64,000 nt of DNA from Bradyrhizobium sp. BR13661 (lineage in GTDB: Bacteria; Pseudomonadota; Alphaproteobacteria; Rhizobiales; Xanthobacteraceae), in contig NZ_JARXWB010000004.1 in assembly GCF_029892425.1 (NCBI RefSeq), positions 310,001 through 374,000 of the forward strand, in the 5' to 3' direction. The translations under genes were made by a program, and so were the position numbers. Each line of letters opens with the position of its first letter. Position 1 is the stretch's first letter. Under the pieces are notes generated by a model. It was not told the DNA's origin and ran no database searches. It saw nothing but the letters and a program-made list of their open reading frames with translations. Shown here one piece after another: positions 1 to 8,276 of the stretch.

Positions 1-1190
1 ACCTGGCTGAATACCAGTAAATCCGCCGTGCCGCGCTCGCCGTAGATTGCGGTGACGATGATGACGGGAATGATGGCGATGCCGCGCGTGAGCAGGCGTC
101 GCGCCCAACTCGGCAGGCGCAGGTCGAGAAAGCCTTCCATCACGATCTGGCCGGCGAGCGTTGCGGTCACCGTCGAATTCAGGCCCGAGGCCAGCAGCGC
201 CACCGCGAACAATGTCGAGGCGATGCCGAGACCGAGCAGCGGCGAGAGCAGCTCAAACGCCTGGCTGATCTCGGCAACGTCCGAATGGCCGCTGGTGTGG
301 AACGTCGCCGCAGCCACGACGAGGATCGCGGCATTGATGAACAGCGCCAGCATTAACGCAATGGTGGAGTCCGTCGTCGCCCATTTGATCGCCTCGCGAC
401 GGCCCTCGTCGTTACGCGCATAGGCGCGCGTCTGCACGATCGAGGAATGCAGATAGAGATTATGCGGCATCACGGTCGCACCGATGATGCCGATCGCGAT
501 GTAGAGCATCTCCGGATTGGTGAAGATCTCGCTCTTCGGCGCAAAGCCATGCAGCACGTCGGCAACGGGCGGCGCCGCGGCCACGATCTGGACCGCGAAG
601 CACACCGCGATCACCGCCAGCAGCGCCATGACGAAGGCTTCGAGGAAGCGGAAGCCGCGGTTCATCAACACGAGGAGCAGGAAAGCGTCGAGCGCGGCGA
701 TCAGCGCACCGCCGATCAGGGGGATCCCGAAAAGGAGTTTCAGCGCGATCGCGGTGCCGATGACCTCGGCGAGATCGCAGGCGATGATCGCCGCCTCGCA
801 AGCGAGCCAGAGCAGGAAATTCACTGCCGGCGAGTAGGTCGCGCGGCAGGCCTGCGCGAGATCGCGGTCGGTGACGATGCCGAGCCGTGCCGCCAGCGAC
901 TGCAGCAGGATCGCCATCAGGTTTGAGAGCAGGATGACCGAGAGCAGCGTGTAGCCAAACTTCGATCCACCGGCGAGGTCCGTCGCCCAATTGCCGGGGT
1001 CCATGTAGCCGACCGAGACCATGTAGCCGGGGCCGACAAAGGCGAGCAGCCGCCGCCACCACGCCCCCGCCGCGGGGACGGCGACGGTGGCATTCACCTC
1101 GGCGAGGCTCTTGGTGGCCGGCGCGTCGGTGCGCCAGCCAGCAGCATCTTGGGCCAGGTCCTGGGTCAGATCGGGCGATCGGGCATCCAT
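1..1190 (-). CDS. mntH: NRAMP-family Mn2+/Fe2+ transporter MntH (C-terminus beyond window)
   Basis: Inner-membrane proton-coupled divalent metal importer. The reading frame from ATG 1190 runs off the left edge, so 396 codons are visible and the stop is not. Residues 64-67 are DPGN, the metal-binding motif of TM1, and MPHNLYLHS begins at residue 241, the TM6 signature; both are diagnostic of NRAMP. Many hydrophobic segments follow each motif. The N-terminus is a soluble tail of about 45 residues. A TTGCAA dyad lies about 30-45 bases upstream of the start. In rhizobia mntH is controlled by the Fur-like Mn regulator Mur, so Mn-repressed expression is inferred. Overlapping frames on both strands here are shadows. 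Family assignment is firm; metal preference is inferred from the family. Confidence 0.93.
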   Translation of the reverse strand, partial: MDARSPDLTQDLAQDAAGWRTDAPATKSLAEVNATVAVPAAGAWWRRLLAFVGPGYMVSVGYMDPGNWATDLAGGSKFGYTLLSVILLSNLMAILLQSLAARLGIVTDRDLAQACRATYSPAVNFLLWLACEAAIIACDLAEVIGTAIALKLLFGIPLIGGALIAALDAFLLLVLMNRGFRFLEAFVMALLAVIAVCFAVQIVAAAPPVADVLHGFAPKSEIFTNPEMLYIAIGIIGATVMPHNLYLHSSIVQTRAYARNDEGRREAIKWATTDSTIALMLALFINAAILVVAAATFHTSGHSDVAEISQAFELLSPLLGLGIASTLFAVALLASGLNSTVTATLAGQIVMEGFLDLRLPSWARRLLTRGIAIIPVIIVTAIYGERGTADLLVFSQ

Positions 1191-1218
1191 GCCGTCAGAA
1201 TACCGGAGTCGATTCTTA

Positions 1219-1235
1219 TTGCAACTCATTTGCAA
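1219..1235 (-). promoter_or_regulatory. candidate Mur/Fur-type operator of mntH
   Basis: Two copies of the self-complementary hexamer TTGCAA (1219-1224 and 1230-1235) are separated by CTCAT, forming a 17-base dyad just upstream of mntH. Mn-responsive sequences bound by Mur in rhizobia are built from TGCAA half-sites, so this is a plausible operator. The match is from memory of the motif, not from an alignment. Confidence 0.5.
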
Positions 1236-1361
1236 CTGCATCTAGGCGCGTTGGTTCCCACAGCCCGCTCCGGGTTTGCCCGACCCTGTCGGGAAGCGGG
1301 TGGGTTTGACCCGCGTCGGAGGCGGATACTGGCGCCATCAAGACTTTGCAGGAAATGCGCC

Positions 1362-2606
1362 ATGTCAAATGCCCCTCGCCTTCCCGACACCTTCAACCGC
1401 CTCGCCTGGTCCAACCTCGCGGCGCAATCGGCCGAGCAGATCGCGCTGGCGGCCGCGCCCATCGTCGCGGTGCTGACGCTGGGCGTGGCGGAAGGCCAGA
1501 CCGGCGTGCTCCAGACCGCGCTCAGCCTGCCCTTCGTTCTGTTCGCGATTCCGGCCGGCCTGCTCGCCGACCGCATTTCCCGCCGTTCGCTGATGGCCGG
1601 TGCCGAGGCGCTGCGAGCGGTGGCGCTTGCGGCGATCGTGCTGCTGCTGGCGCTCGGCGCGCTCAATCTGCCGCTGCTCGCGCTGCTCGGCTTTGCCGCC
1701 GTGTGCGGCACCGTCGTCTACAGCGTGGCCGCGCCGGCGCTGGTGCCCTCGCTGGTAGCTGCGGAGCTGCTGCCGGCCGCGAACGCCAGGATCGAACTGG
1801 CGCGCACCATCGCCTTCGCCAGCGGTCCTGCGGTCGGCGGCGCGCTGGTCGGCTGGTGGGGCGCAAGCCCAGCCTTCGGCTTTGCGGCGGCGCTCTCGGC
1901 GGCCGCCGTGGTGCTGCTCTCCGGCCTCTACGAGCCTTCGCGTGCACCAGTCCCGCGCCGTCATCCATTCCAGGATATCCGCGAAGGCGCGGCCTTTGTG
2001 TTTCATCATCCGCTGCTCCGACCGGTGTTCGTCACCCAATTCATCTTCAACACCGGCTGGTTCCTGCAGATCGCCGTATTCGTGCCCTACGCCGTGCGCC
2101 ATCTCGGCCTGACCGCGGCCGGCGTCGGCACGGTGCTCACGATGTACGGCGTCGGCATGGTGATCGGCGCGCTGTTCGCAACCCGCGTGATGAAGCGCGT
2201 CGCCTTCGGCACCGTGGTCGGCCTCGGCCCCGTGACAGGCTTCGTCGCCGCCCTGGTGATGGCGCTGACGGTGCTGGTGCCCTCGCCCTGGCTTGCGGCC
2301 TTGAGCTTCTTTCTGCTCGGCGTCGGCCCGATCCTGTGGGTGATCTCGACCACGACGTTGCGCCAGTCGGTCACGCCGCCGCGCTTGCTCGGCCGCGTCT
2401 CCGCCATCAACATCATGAGCTACGGCGCCCGCCCGCTCGGCTCGGCGCTGGGCGCCGTCGTCGGCGGCGTCTGGAGCGCGGAAGCGTGCCTCTATCTCGC
2501 CGCCGCCGTGTTCGGCGTGCAGGCGCTGGTGATCTGGTTGTCGCCGGCGGTGGCGCTGGACCGGCAGCCGGCCATGGTGGACGACAGCGCGACCGCGCGG
2601 GCCTAA
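1362..2606 (+). CDS. MFS transporter, EntS-like exporter
   Basis: A 414-residue major facilitator protein with about 12 hydrophobic segments. The start ATG 1362 (MSNAPRLPDTFNRLAWSN) has an AGGA sequence upstream; in-frame codons before it give a non-membrane, Arg-rich leader unlike the family. The cytoplasmic loop after TM2 reads GLLADRISRRSLM, the MFS motif A (DRxxRR), and the second half repeats the fold. It resembles the MFS_3/enterobactin-exporter branch. Substrate is unknown. It stands alone, divergent from mntH, and its stop overlaps the stop of the convergent cyclase gene by a few bases. Confidence 0.85.
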   Translation: MSNAPRLPDTFNRLAWSNLAAQSAEQIALAAAPIVAVLTLGVAEGQTGVLQTALSLPFVLFAIPAGLLADRISRRSLMAGAEALRAVALAAIVLLLALGALNLPLLALLGFAAVCGTVVYSVAAPALVPSLVAAELLPAANARIELARTIAFASGPAVGGALVGWWGASPAFGFAAALSAAAVVLLSGLYEPSRAPVPRRHPFQDIREGAAFVFHHPLLRPVFVTQFIFNTGWFLQIAVFVPYAVRHLGLTAAGVGTVLTMYGVGMVIGALFATRVMKRVAFGTVVGLGPVTGFVAALVMALTVLVPSPWLAALSFFLLGVGPILWVISTTTLRQSVTPPRLLGRVSAINIMSYGARPLGSALGAVVGGVWSAEACLYLAAAVFGVQALVIWLSPAVALDRQPAMVDDSATARA

Positions 2607-3862
2607 TTCGCCAGATACCGCTCGTAGCTCCCCGTCACCGGCTCGCTCGCGTCAACCTCGGGATCGAGTGTGTAGAGATCCTGCGCGCGGCCGATGCCGC
2701 GGAGCGCGTAGCGACCGGTGGAGACGAGATAGCGGCGGCCGGCGGCATCCAGGCCCTTGTAGAACTCGGCCGAGGCCAGCAGCTCGCGATCGACCGAGCG
2801 GCTCATCGAGGCGATGCGGCTGACCTCGTTGACGGTCGGGCCCACCACAGTGAAATCGAGCCGGTCCTCGCTGCCGATATTGCCGTAAAAGACCTCGCCG
2901 ACATGGAGGCCGATATAGGCCGACGTGGTCGGACGGCCCTCCGCGGCTCGGCGTGCATTCAGCGCCGCGACGTTGTGGCGGAACAGGTGCTCGGCGCGCA
3001 GCGCGGCACGGCGTGCGGCCGCCATGTCCTCGCCCCAGAACATCGCAAGCACGCCGTCGCCGATCAGCTTCAGCACGTCGCCGCCGGCATCATAGATCGC
3101 GTCGATCACGGCCTGGGCATAATCGTTGAGGAATGGGATGATCTCATCCGGGCCGATGCTCTCGCTGATCCCGGTCGAGCCGCGCAAATCCGAATACCAC
3201 AGCACGGCGTTGATGCGCTCGGTGACGCCGCGCGTGATGCGCCCGCGCAGGACCTGCTCGGAGGCATCACGTCCGAGATAGACCCGCCCCAGCGTCCGCA
3301 CGATATCGACCTGCTGCGCCGATTTGATCGCGAGCCCCAGCACCGGTACGAGATCGCGCAGGGCCGCGAGCTCGGCTTCGGTAAAGCCGTCGTCGCGCCG
3401 CGTCGTCCAGCAGGAGTAGAGGCAATCCATCTGCCCGAGCGCTCCGCTCTCGCCGAAGCGGTGCACGAAGGCCAGGAAATGACGGTGACCGTTTTCGGCG
3501 AGCTCGCCGATCTGCGAGAAATCGAGCGAGGGCGCGTCGGCGAGATCGATCACCATCTCGTCGTGGCCGTGCTCGAGCAGATGATAGAACACCGAGCGGC
3601 GCCAGTTCTTGGCCGCATCGCCCTCCGCCGTCGAGCCGTATTCGAGGACGTCGCTCTCGTTGGTCGGCGTGTCGCTCCAGCGGAAGGCGCGGCCCTCGTA
3701 GATTGGATGTAGCGTGTCGATGACCACGAGGCCGCGCGAGAGTTCCAGCCCTTCGGCGCGGCAGCGCTCACAGAAGCCGCGCAAGAGTTCGGGTTCGGGA
3801 AGACCGGTGAGGCCCTGGCCGGCCAGCCAGTTCATCAGCGCAAGGCGGGAGGTGAGTTGCAT
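2603..3862 (-). CDS. class III adenylate/guanylate cyclase with unidentified N-terminal domain
   Basis: A 419-residue protein. The C-terminal half is a class III cyclase catalytic domain: LWYSDLRGST (metal-binding Asp225) and LKLIGDGVLAMF (Asp269) are both intact, so activity making cAMP or cGMP is expected. Residues 1-190 form a soluble domain with no transmembrane segment and no motif I recognise; it contains LVPVLGLAIKSAQQVDIVRTLGRVYLG just before the catalytic part, a helical linker typical of cyclases regulated by an N-terminal sensor. Rhizobia carry many such orphan cyclases. It is a single gene, convergent with the upstream MFS gene and divergent from the next one. The input signal cannot be read from sequence. 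Confidence 0.9.
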   Translation of the reverse strand: MQLTSRLALMNWLAGQGLTGLPEPELLRGFCERCRAEGLELSRGLVVIDTLHPIYEGRAFRWSDTPTNESDVLEYGSTAEGDAAKNWRRSVFYHLLEHGHDEMVIDLADAPSLDFSQIGELAENGHRHFLAFVHRFGESGALGQMDCLYSCWTTRRDDGFTEAELAALRDLVPVLGLAIKSAQQVDIVRTLGRVYLGRDASEQVLRGRITRGVTERINAVLWYSDLRGSTGISESIGPDEIIPFLNDYAQAVIDAIYDAGGDVLKLIGDGVLAMFWGEDMAAARRAALRAEHLFRHNVAALNARRAAEGRPTTSAYIGLHVGEVFYGNIGSEDRLDFTVVGPTVNEVSRIASMSRSVDRELLASAEFYKGLDAAGRRYLVSTGRYALRGIGRAQDLYTLDPEVDASEPVTGSYERYLAN

Positions 3863-4029
3863 ACGCCATTATGGCGTGCATTCGTGACGAACGAAAGGCC
3901 ACACGCAGACCGTGTGCAAACCAAGGCTCCCGCCTATGGCAGATCGAATATGTCGCGGACGCTGTTGACGCGCTCTCGCCTCGGGCCGCAAATGCAAATG
4001 ATGACATCGACGACGAGAAATCTTGCGAT

Positions 4030-5187
4030 ATGAGCCGGCGCCAGCTTCCGATCATCCTGGCGCTCGGCACCACGCAGACCCTGGCCTGGGCCTCCAGCTA
4101 TTATTTGCCGGCCCTGCTTGCGGATCCGATGGCGCACGACCTCGGCATCTCCACCAATTGGATCTTTGGCGCGTTCTCGGCCTCGCTCGTGATCTCCGCG
4201 ATGCTGGGGCCGCGCATCGGCCGGCAGATCGATCTCGTCGGCGGGCGGCAGGTGCTGTCGGCCTCGAACCTGACCATCGCGGCAGGCCTCGTCTTGCTCG
4301 GCCTTGCGCAGTCGGTGGCTGTGATGACCTTCGCCTGGTTCGTGCTTGGCATCGGCATGGCGATGGGGCTCTACGACGCCGCCTTCGCCGCGCTCGGCCG
4401 CATCTATGGCACAGAGGCGCGCAGGCCCATCACCGGCATCACGCTGATGGCTGGCTTCGCCTCGACTGTCGGCTGGCCGCTCACCGCCTGGGGGCTCGCC
4501 CATATCGGCTGGCGCGATACGTGTTTCGCCTGGGCAGCCGCCAACATCCTGATCGGCCTGCCCCTCAATTTCTTCATGCTGCCTTCGATCAAGGGCGCCA
4601 AGCAGGCTGCGGCAACGGCCGAGAAGCCGCACGTCCCGCTCGACCGCACCATGATCCTGCTGGCGTTCGTCTTCGCTGCGGTCTGGACCGTCACCGGCGC
4701 GATGGCGGTGCACTTCCCGCGCATCCTCGAAGCCACGGGCGCGAGCCATATCGAGGCCATCGCGGCGGGTGCGCTGATCGGCCCGGCCCAGGTGATCGCG
4801 CGCATCCTCGAGGCGAGCGTCCTGAGCCGCTTCCATCCGCTGTGGTCGACACGGCTTGCCTGCGTCACCCACCCGATTGGCGCGGCCGTCGTCGCGATCT
4901 TCGGCGCGCCGGCCGCGACCGCCTTCGCGCTTCTGCACGGCTCCGGCAACGGCATCCTGACGATTGCCCGCGGGACGCTGCCGCTCGCGATCTTCGGCCC
5001 GAAGGATTTTGGTTACCGCCTCGGCATCATCGGCGCGCCGGCACGCATGGCGCAGGCGATCGCGCCGCTGGCCTTCGGCCTGCTGATCGACGTGATGGGC
5101 GCCAAGGTGCTGATGGTCTCGTCCGCGCTGAGCCTGTCGGCGCTGGCCGCGCTGTTCCTGATCCGCGCCGAAAAGCGGCCGGATTGA
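4030..5187 (+). CDS. MFS transporter
   Basis: A 385-residue major facilitator protein starting MSRRQLPIILALGTTQTL. An upstream in-frame ATG at 3871 would add 53 polar residues lacking family features, so 4030 is preferred. The first loop has IGRQIDLVGGRQV, a divergent motif A, and the protein shows two six-helix halves with RGTLPLAIFGPKDFGYRLG in the second half. Bradyrhizobia have many paralogues of this type, usually annotated simply as MFS transporters. It is divergent from the cyclase gene and followed after 31 bases by a small membrane protein on the same strand. No substrate can be assigned. Confidence 0.8.
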   Translation: MSRRQLPIILALGTTQTLAWASSYYLPALLADPMAHDLGISTNWIFGAFSASLVISAMLGPRIGRQIDLVGGRQVLSASNLTIAAGLVLLGLAQSVAVMTFAWFVLGIGMAMGLYDAAFAALGRIYGTEARRPITGITLMAGFASTVGWPLTAWGLAHIGWRDTCFAWAAANILIGLPLNFFMLPSIKGAKQAAATAEKPHVPLDRTMILLAFVFAAVWTVTGAMAVHFPRILEATGASHIEAIAAGALIGPAQVIARILEASVLSRFHPLWSTRLACVTHPIGAAVVAIFGAPAATAFALLHGSGNGILTIARGTLPLAIFGPKDFGYRLGIIGAPARMAQAIAPLAFGLLIDVMGAKVLMVSSALSLSALAALFLIRAEKRPD

Positions 5188-5218
5188 CCGCGCCGCTGCT
5201 TTCGCGCACAAGCGCGGC

Positions 5219-5410
5219 ATGACCGACAACAGCCCCCCGCCCCGCACATTCAAAGGCCTCCTGCGCTGGGCCATGACGCCGCCGCAGGCCTGGGGCGTGT
5301 ATCTCCTCGCCGTGCTGCTGGTGTGGCTGGTCTCGTTCTATGCCGGCTCGCTGAAGCCGAAGAAGACGCCGGAGGCAAGCCCGCCGGCGGTCAGCGCACC
5401 GAAGAGCTAA
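5219..5410 (+). CDS. small single-span membrane protein, unknown function
   Basis: A 63-residue protein with an N-terminal Pro-rich stretch (DNSPPPRTF), one hydrophobic helix (VYLLAVLLVWLVSFYAG, about residues 27-43) and a Lys/Pro-rich tail, predicted inner-membrane. It follows the MFS gene on the same strand by 31 bases and its last 20 bases overlap the convergent EamA gene. No strong ribosome site is visible. I do not recognise a family; codon use is normal for the region, which argues for a real gene. Confidence 0.55.
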   Translation: MTDNSPPPRTFKGLLRWAMTPPQAWGVYLLAVLLVWLVSFYAGSLKPKKTPEASPPAVSAPKS

Positions 5411-6284
5411 GCCGTTTCGGCTGGCTGGTCGCGATCCAGATGCCGGCGAACACGGCCACCAGCCCAATCAGGAGATTTGGCGTGATCGGCTCGCCAATCA
5501 ACAGCGCCGCCAGCAAGGTGGCCGCGATCGGATTGACGGTCATCGTGTTTGCCACTCTGGTCGGCGTCGCGCGGGCCAGCGCCATGACCCAGAAGATGAA
5601 GGCGAGCGCACCGCCGCCGGCGCCGAGATAGATGCCAGCAATCCACTGCGCCGTCGTGAAGTGCGCGAGCGCGGCGAAGCTGCCCTTCGCAAGACCCACG
5701 AGCATCAGTACCGCGGCGCCCGCGCCCATTCCGACCGTGAGAAAGCCCAGCGCGCTGGAACGTTGCATCAGCGGTCGCGATAGCACGTTGTAGAACGCCA
5801 TGCAGAACACGGCGCCGGTCATGATCAGCTCGCCGCGCCAGGATCCGGGCGGGCTCTGTGCGAGGCCCACAGCAAGCGCCGCCGCCACGCCGAGCACGGC
5901 AATGCCGACGCCCGTAATCTTGCGCATCGTCAGCCGTTCCACACCAAGGATCGCACCGACCACCATGGTGTGGAGCGGCAGCGTCGCCAGCGCGAGACTG
6001 GCACGCGCGGCGGTCGTGTAGGACACCGCGATATTGTAGAGGATGAAGAACAGGCCGAAGAAGCAGATGCCGAGCGTCATCACGGCCGGCCAGTCCGACC
6101 ACTGCGGCCAGCGCACGCGCAGCAGCAGCGCGCATGGCAGCAGGCAGAGGAAACCGATCCCCCAACGCAGGATTGCAAGCATGACCGGATCAGCGCAGGC
6201 GACGAGATAGCGGGTGATTGCCGCGGCGGTGCCGCCGATGCTGCTCGACGCCAGCGCGATCGCGACCCCGAGCCACTCCCCCAC
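5391..6284 (-). CDS. EamA/DMT-family exporter
   Basis: A 297-residue protein of the drug/metabolite transporter superfamily, with about ten hydrophobic helices in two EamA repeats. I chose GTG 6284 because AGGGAGG sits seven bases upstream; the longer ATG at 6350 adds an Arg-rich leader (RRRQRRRSGRR) that does not look like a transporter N-terminus. The second repeat ends LIGEPITPNLLIGLVAVFAGI, typical of EamA proteins. Such exporters move small metabolites such as amino acids or toxic analogues; the substrate here is unknown. It is convergent with the small membrane protein. Confidence 0.85.
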   Translation of the reverse strand: MGEWLGVAIALASSSIGGTAAAITRYLVACADPVMLAILRWGIGFLCLLPCALLLRVRWPQWSDWPAVMTLGICFFGLFFILYNIAVSYTTAARASLALATLPLHTMVVGAILGVERLTMRKITGVGIAVLGVAAALAVGLAQSPPGSWRGELIMTGAVFCMAFYNVLSRPLMQRSSALGFLTVGMGAGAAVLMLVGLAKGSFAALAHFTTAQWIAGIYLGAGGGALAFIFWVMALARATPTRVANTMTVNPIAATLLAALLIGEPITPNLLIGLVAVFAGIWIATSQPKRLSSSVR

Positions 6285-6367
6285 GCTTCGCCTCCCTGAT
6301 CGGCGCCTTTGGCGGCGCCTAGCACATCCCTGCTGCCACCATGATGGCAAGAGGGATCCGGCGAAAG

Positions 6368-7216
6368 CTAGTCATAGAACTCCGGCGACAGCTTCTGGGT
6401 GTCGCGCTGGGCCTTGTCGTGGTTGATCCAGAACTGCGCCTCTTCCTTTGAAATGGTGTCGGCGATCTTCTGCATCGAGGCGATCGACTGCTCCTTGCTG
6501 ACATTGTTCACGGGGACGCGGCGGTTGTCGTAATTGTCCCTGAAGTGCGCGGCATCGCCTGAGAGCAACACCACGCGGGTCCTCGGCAGCCGCACCATCA
6601 GCGACTGGTGTCCCGGCGTATGACCGGGCGTCGAGAGGATGGTGATGCTGCCGTCGCCGAACACGTCCTTGTCGCCTGCGAGCAGCTCGACCGGATGCGA
6701 AGGCTTGAAGCGCGGCTCGTTGTTGGCACCGGGCCAGTCATATTCGGCCTTCTGCACGTAGAGCGTCGCCTGCGGGAACATCTCGACATTGCCGATGTGA
6801 TCGGGGTGCGTGTGCGAGACACCCATCGCCTTGACGTCAGCGGGCTTCACGCCGATCTGCTCGAGTTGCGCGGCGAGAGTCTTCGGCCGCTTCCAGCTCA
6901 CCGCCTTGGGGTCGGCAGGCGCAAGCCCGTTCGGCATCGCGGCCACGGCGTCGGGAATGCCGGTGTCCCACAGGAACCAGCCCTGGCTGTGCTTGATGAG
7001 ATAGCAGGTGTCGACAAAATCCATCGACTTGCCTTCATTCACCCCGGGCGACCAGCGCCCGATGTCGCCGGCGACGCCCTCTCCGCAATTCATGATGTAA
7101 AGCCTTTCGACACCCGGCTTCTGCGCGGATACAGATTGGGAGGACAACACCAGTGCCGCGGCGGTGAGAGCGAGCGTGAATTTAGACATGATCGTCGGCA
7201 TGATCCTGGATGTCAT
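6368..7216 (-). CDS. secreted metallo-beta-lactamase-fold hydrolase, N-acyl homoserine lactonase-like
   Basis: A 282-residue protein with an N-terminal signal peptide (hydrophobic FTLALTAAALVLSSQ, cleavage near SVSA-QK), hence periplasmic or exported. The zinc motif SHTHPDHIG and a downstream TPGHTPGH and SGDAAH place it in the metallo-beta-lactamase fold, in the branch annotated as N-acyl homoserine lactonase family. ATG 7216 is chosen for the AGGAGG eight to nine bases upstream; internal Met at 7201 and 7189 are alternatives that shorten only the signal peptide. Possible roles are quorum-signal or lactone hydrolysis; activity is inferred from fold only. Monocistronic. Confidence 0.85.
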   Translation of the reverse strand: MTSRIMPTIMSKFTLALTAAALVLSSQSVSAQKPGVERLYIMNCGEGVAGDIGRWSPGVNEGKSMDFVDTCYLIKHSQGWFLWDTGIPDAVAAMPNGLAPADPKAVSWKRPKTLAAQLEQIGVKPADVKAMGVSHTHPDHIGNVEMFPQATLYVQKAEYDWPGANNEPRFKPSHPVELLAGDKDVFGDGSITILSTPGHTPGHQSLMVRLPRTRVVLLSGDAAHFRDNYDNRRVPVNNVSKEQSIASMQKIADTISKEEAQFWINHDKAQRDTQKLSPEFYD

Positions 7217-7350
7217 CCCTGGTCCCTCCTTGCAGCGCCTCCTTGCGGCGACCGAGGATCAACCCCGCCCCTGCCGCAGAATTCCACTTCCACTCACTAT
7301 AGGCCGTAGCAGCATATCTTTCTAACGCGCCTTGCCGGCGAAACCTTTGA

Positions 7351-7379
7351 TTGACAGGCCGGCGCGGTTTCGCTGTAAT
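7351..7379 (+). promoter_or_regulatory. sigma70-type promoter of chrBA
   Basis: TTGACA at 7351-7356, a 17-base spacer, then TGTAAT at 7374-7379: a full -35 and a 5/6 match to the -10 consensus. Transcription would start near 7386, giving a leader of about 70 bases before the ChrB-like gene. Confidence 0.65.
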
Positions 7380-7457
7380 GAGCTTATGGGGATCGAGCGA
7401 TCTCCCCACGAGGCGACATGCCCAAGTATCGCGTCCCCCGTTTTTCGAGGACGCATC

Positions 7458-8276
7458 ATGTCTACATTCACGACCATATCATCCGATAAATTGTCGCGCC
7501 TGATCGGCACGGCCAATGCTCCTGTCCTGATCGATGTGCGGACGGAGGAGGATTTTGCCGCAGACCGGCGGCTGATCCCCGGCTTTATCAGGTTCAGCCA
7601 CGAGGCGGTTGCGGACTGGGGCGGCCAATTTGCCGGCCGCTCCGCCATCGTCTCCTGCCTGCGCGGCGGCAAGCTCGCACAGGGCACGGCGGCCTGGCTC
7701 CGCCAGCTCGGCGTGGAGGCCGAGACGCTCGATGGTGGCTTCGAGGGGTGGAAGGAAGCGAAGCTGCCGCTGCTCGACACCCGCAAGCTCCCGCCGCGCG
7801 ATGCCAGGGGGCGCACCGCCTGGGTGACGCGGGCGCGGCCGAAAGTCGACCGTATCGCCTGTCCCTGGCTGATCCGCCGCTTCGTCGATCCCGCTGCGGT
7901 GTTCTTGTTTGTCGCGCCATCCGAAGTGGTCGCCGTCGGCGAGCGCTTCACGGCCGCGCCCTTCGACATCGAGAACGTGTTCTGGAGCCACCGCGGCGAG
8001 CTCTGCACCTTCGACGTCATGATCGAGGAGTTCGGCATTGCGACGCCGGCGCTGCTGCGGCTGGCTACGCTGGTGCGCGGAGCCGACACGGCGCGGCCGG
8101 ACCTCGCGCCTGAGGCGCCCGGCCTGCTTGCAGCCTCGCTCGGATTGTCCCGCATGTACGATGACGACCTCCAACAACTCGAGGCCGGCATGCTGCTCTA
8201 TGATGCCTTTTATCGTTGGTGCCGGGACGCCACCGGCGAGACCCACAACTGGCCAACCAACAAGGTAAAGGCGTGA
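7458..8276 (+). CDS. chrB: rhodanese-ChrB fusion, chromate resistance protein
   Basis: A 272-residue cytosolic protein. Residues 1-110 are a rhodanese-like domain (APVLIDVRTEEDF near the N-terminus, active-loop IVSCLRGGK with Cys67, ending TLDGGFEGW). Residues about 120-272 match the ChrB C-terminal domain (TRARPKVDRIACPWLIRRFVD, then HRGELCTFDVMIEEFG). ChrB is a chromate-responsive regulator or accessory factor of ChrA; the rhodanese part may link it to sulfur or thiol chemistry, which is inference. ATG 7458 has GAGG upstream and a near-consensus promoter before it. Its TGA overlaps the ATG of chrA, so the two are translationally coupled. Confidence 0.85.
   Translation: MSTFTTISSDKLSRLIGTANAPVLIDVRTEEDFAADRRLIPGFIRFSHEAVADWGGQFAGRSAIVSCLRGGKLAQGTAAWLRQLGVEAETLDGGFEGWKEAKLPLLDTRKLPPRDARGRTAWVTRARPKVDRIACPWLIRRFVDPAAVFLFVAPSEVVAVGERFTAAPFDIENVFWSHRGELCTFDVMIEEFGIATPALLRLATLVRGADTARPDLAPEAPGLLAASLGLSRMYDDDLQQLEAGMLLYDAFYRWCRDATGETHNWPTNKVKA

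Noticed and set aside
1346..3712. A 788-codon frame over the MFS and cyclase genes
   Set aside because: Arg-rich, crosses two real genes in other frames, no domain.
6285..6367. GGCGCC/GGCGCC hairpin as a terminator for the lactonase-like gene
   Set aside because: Only six base pairs, no T-run, and such GC hexamers are frequent here.
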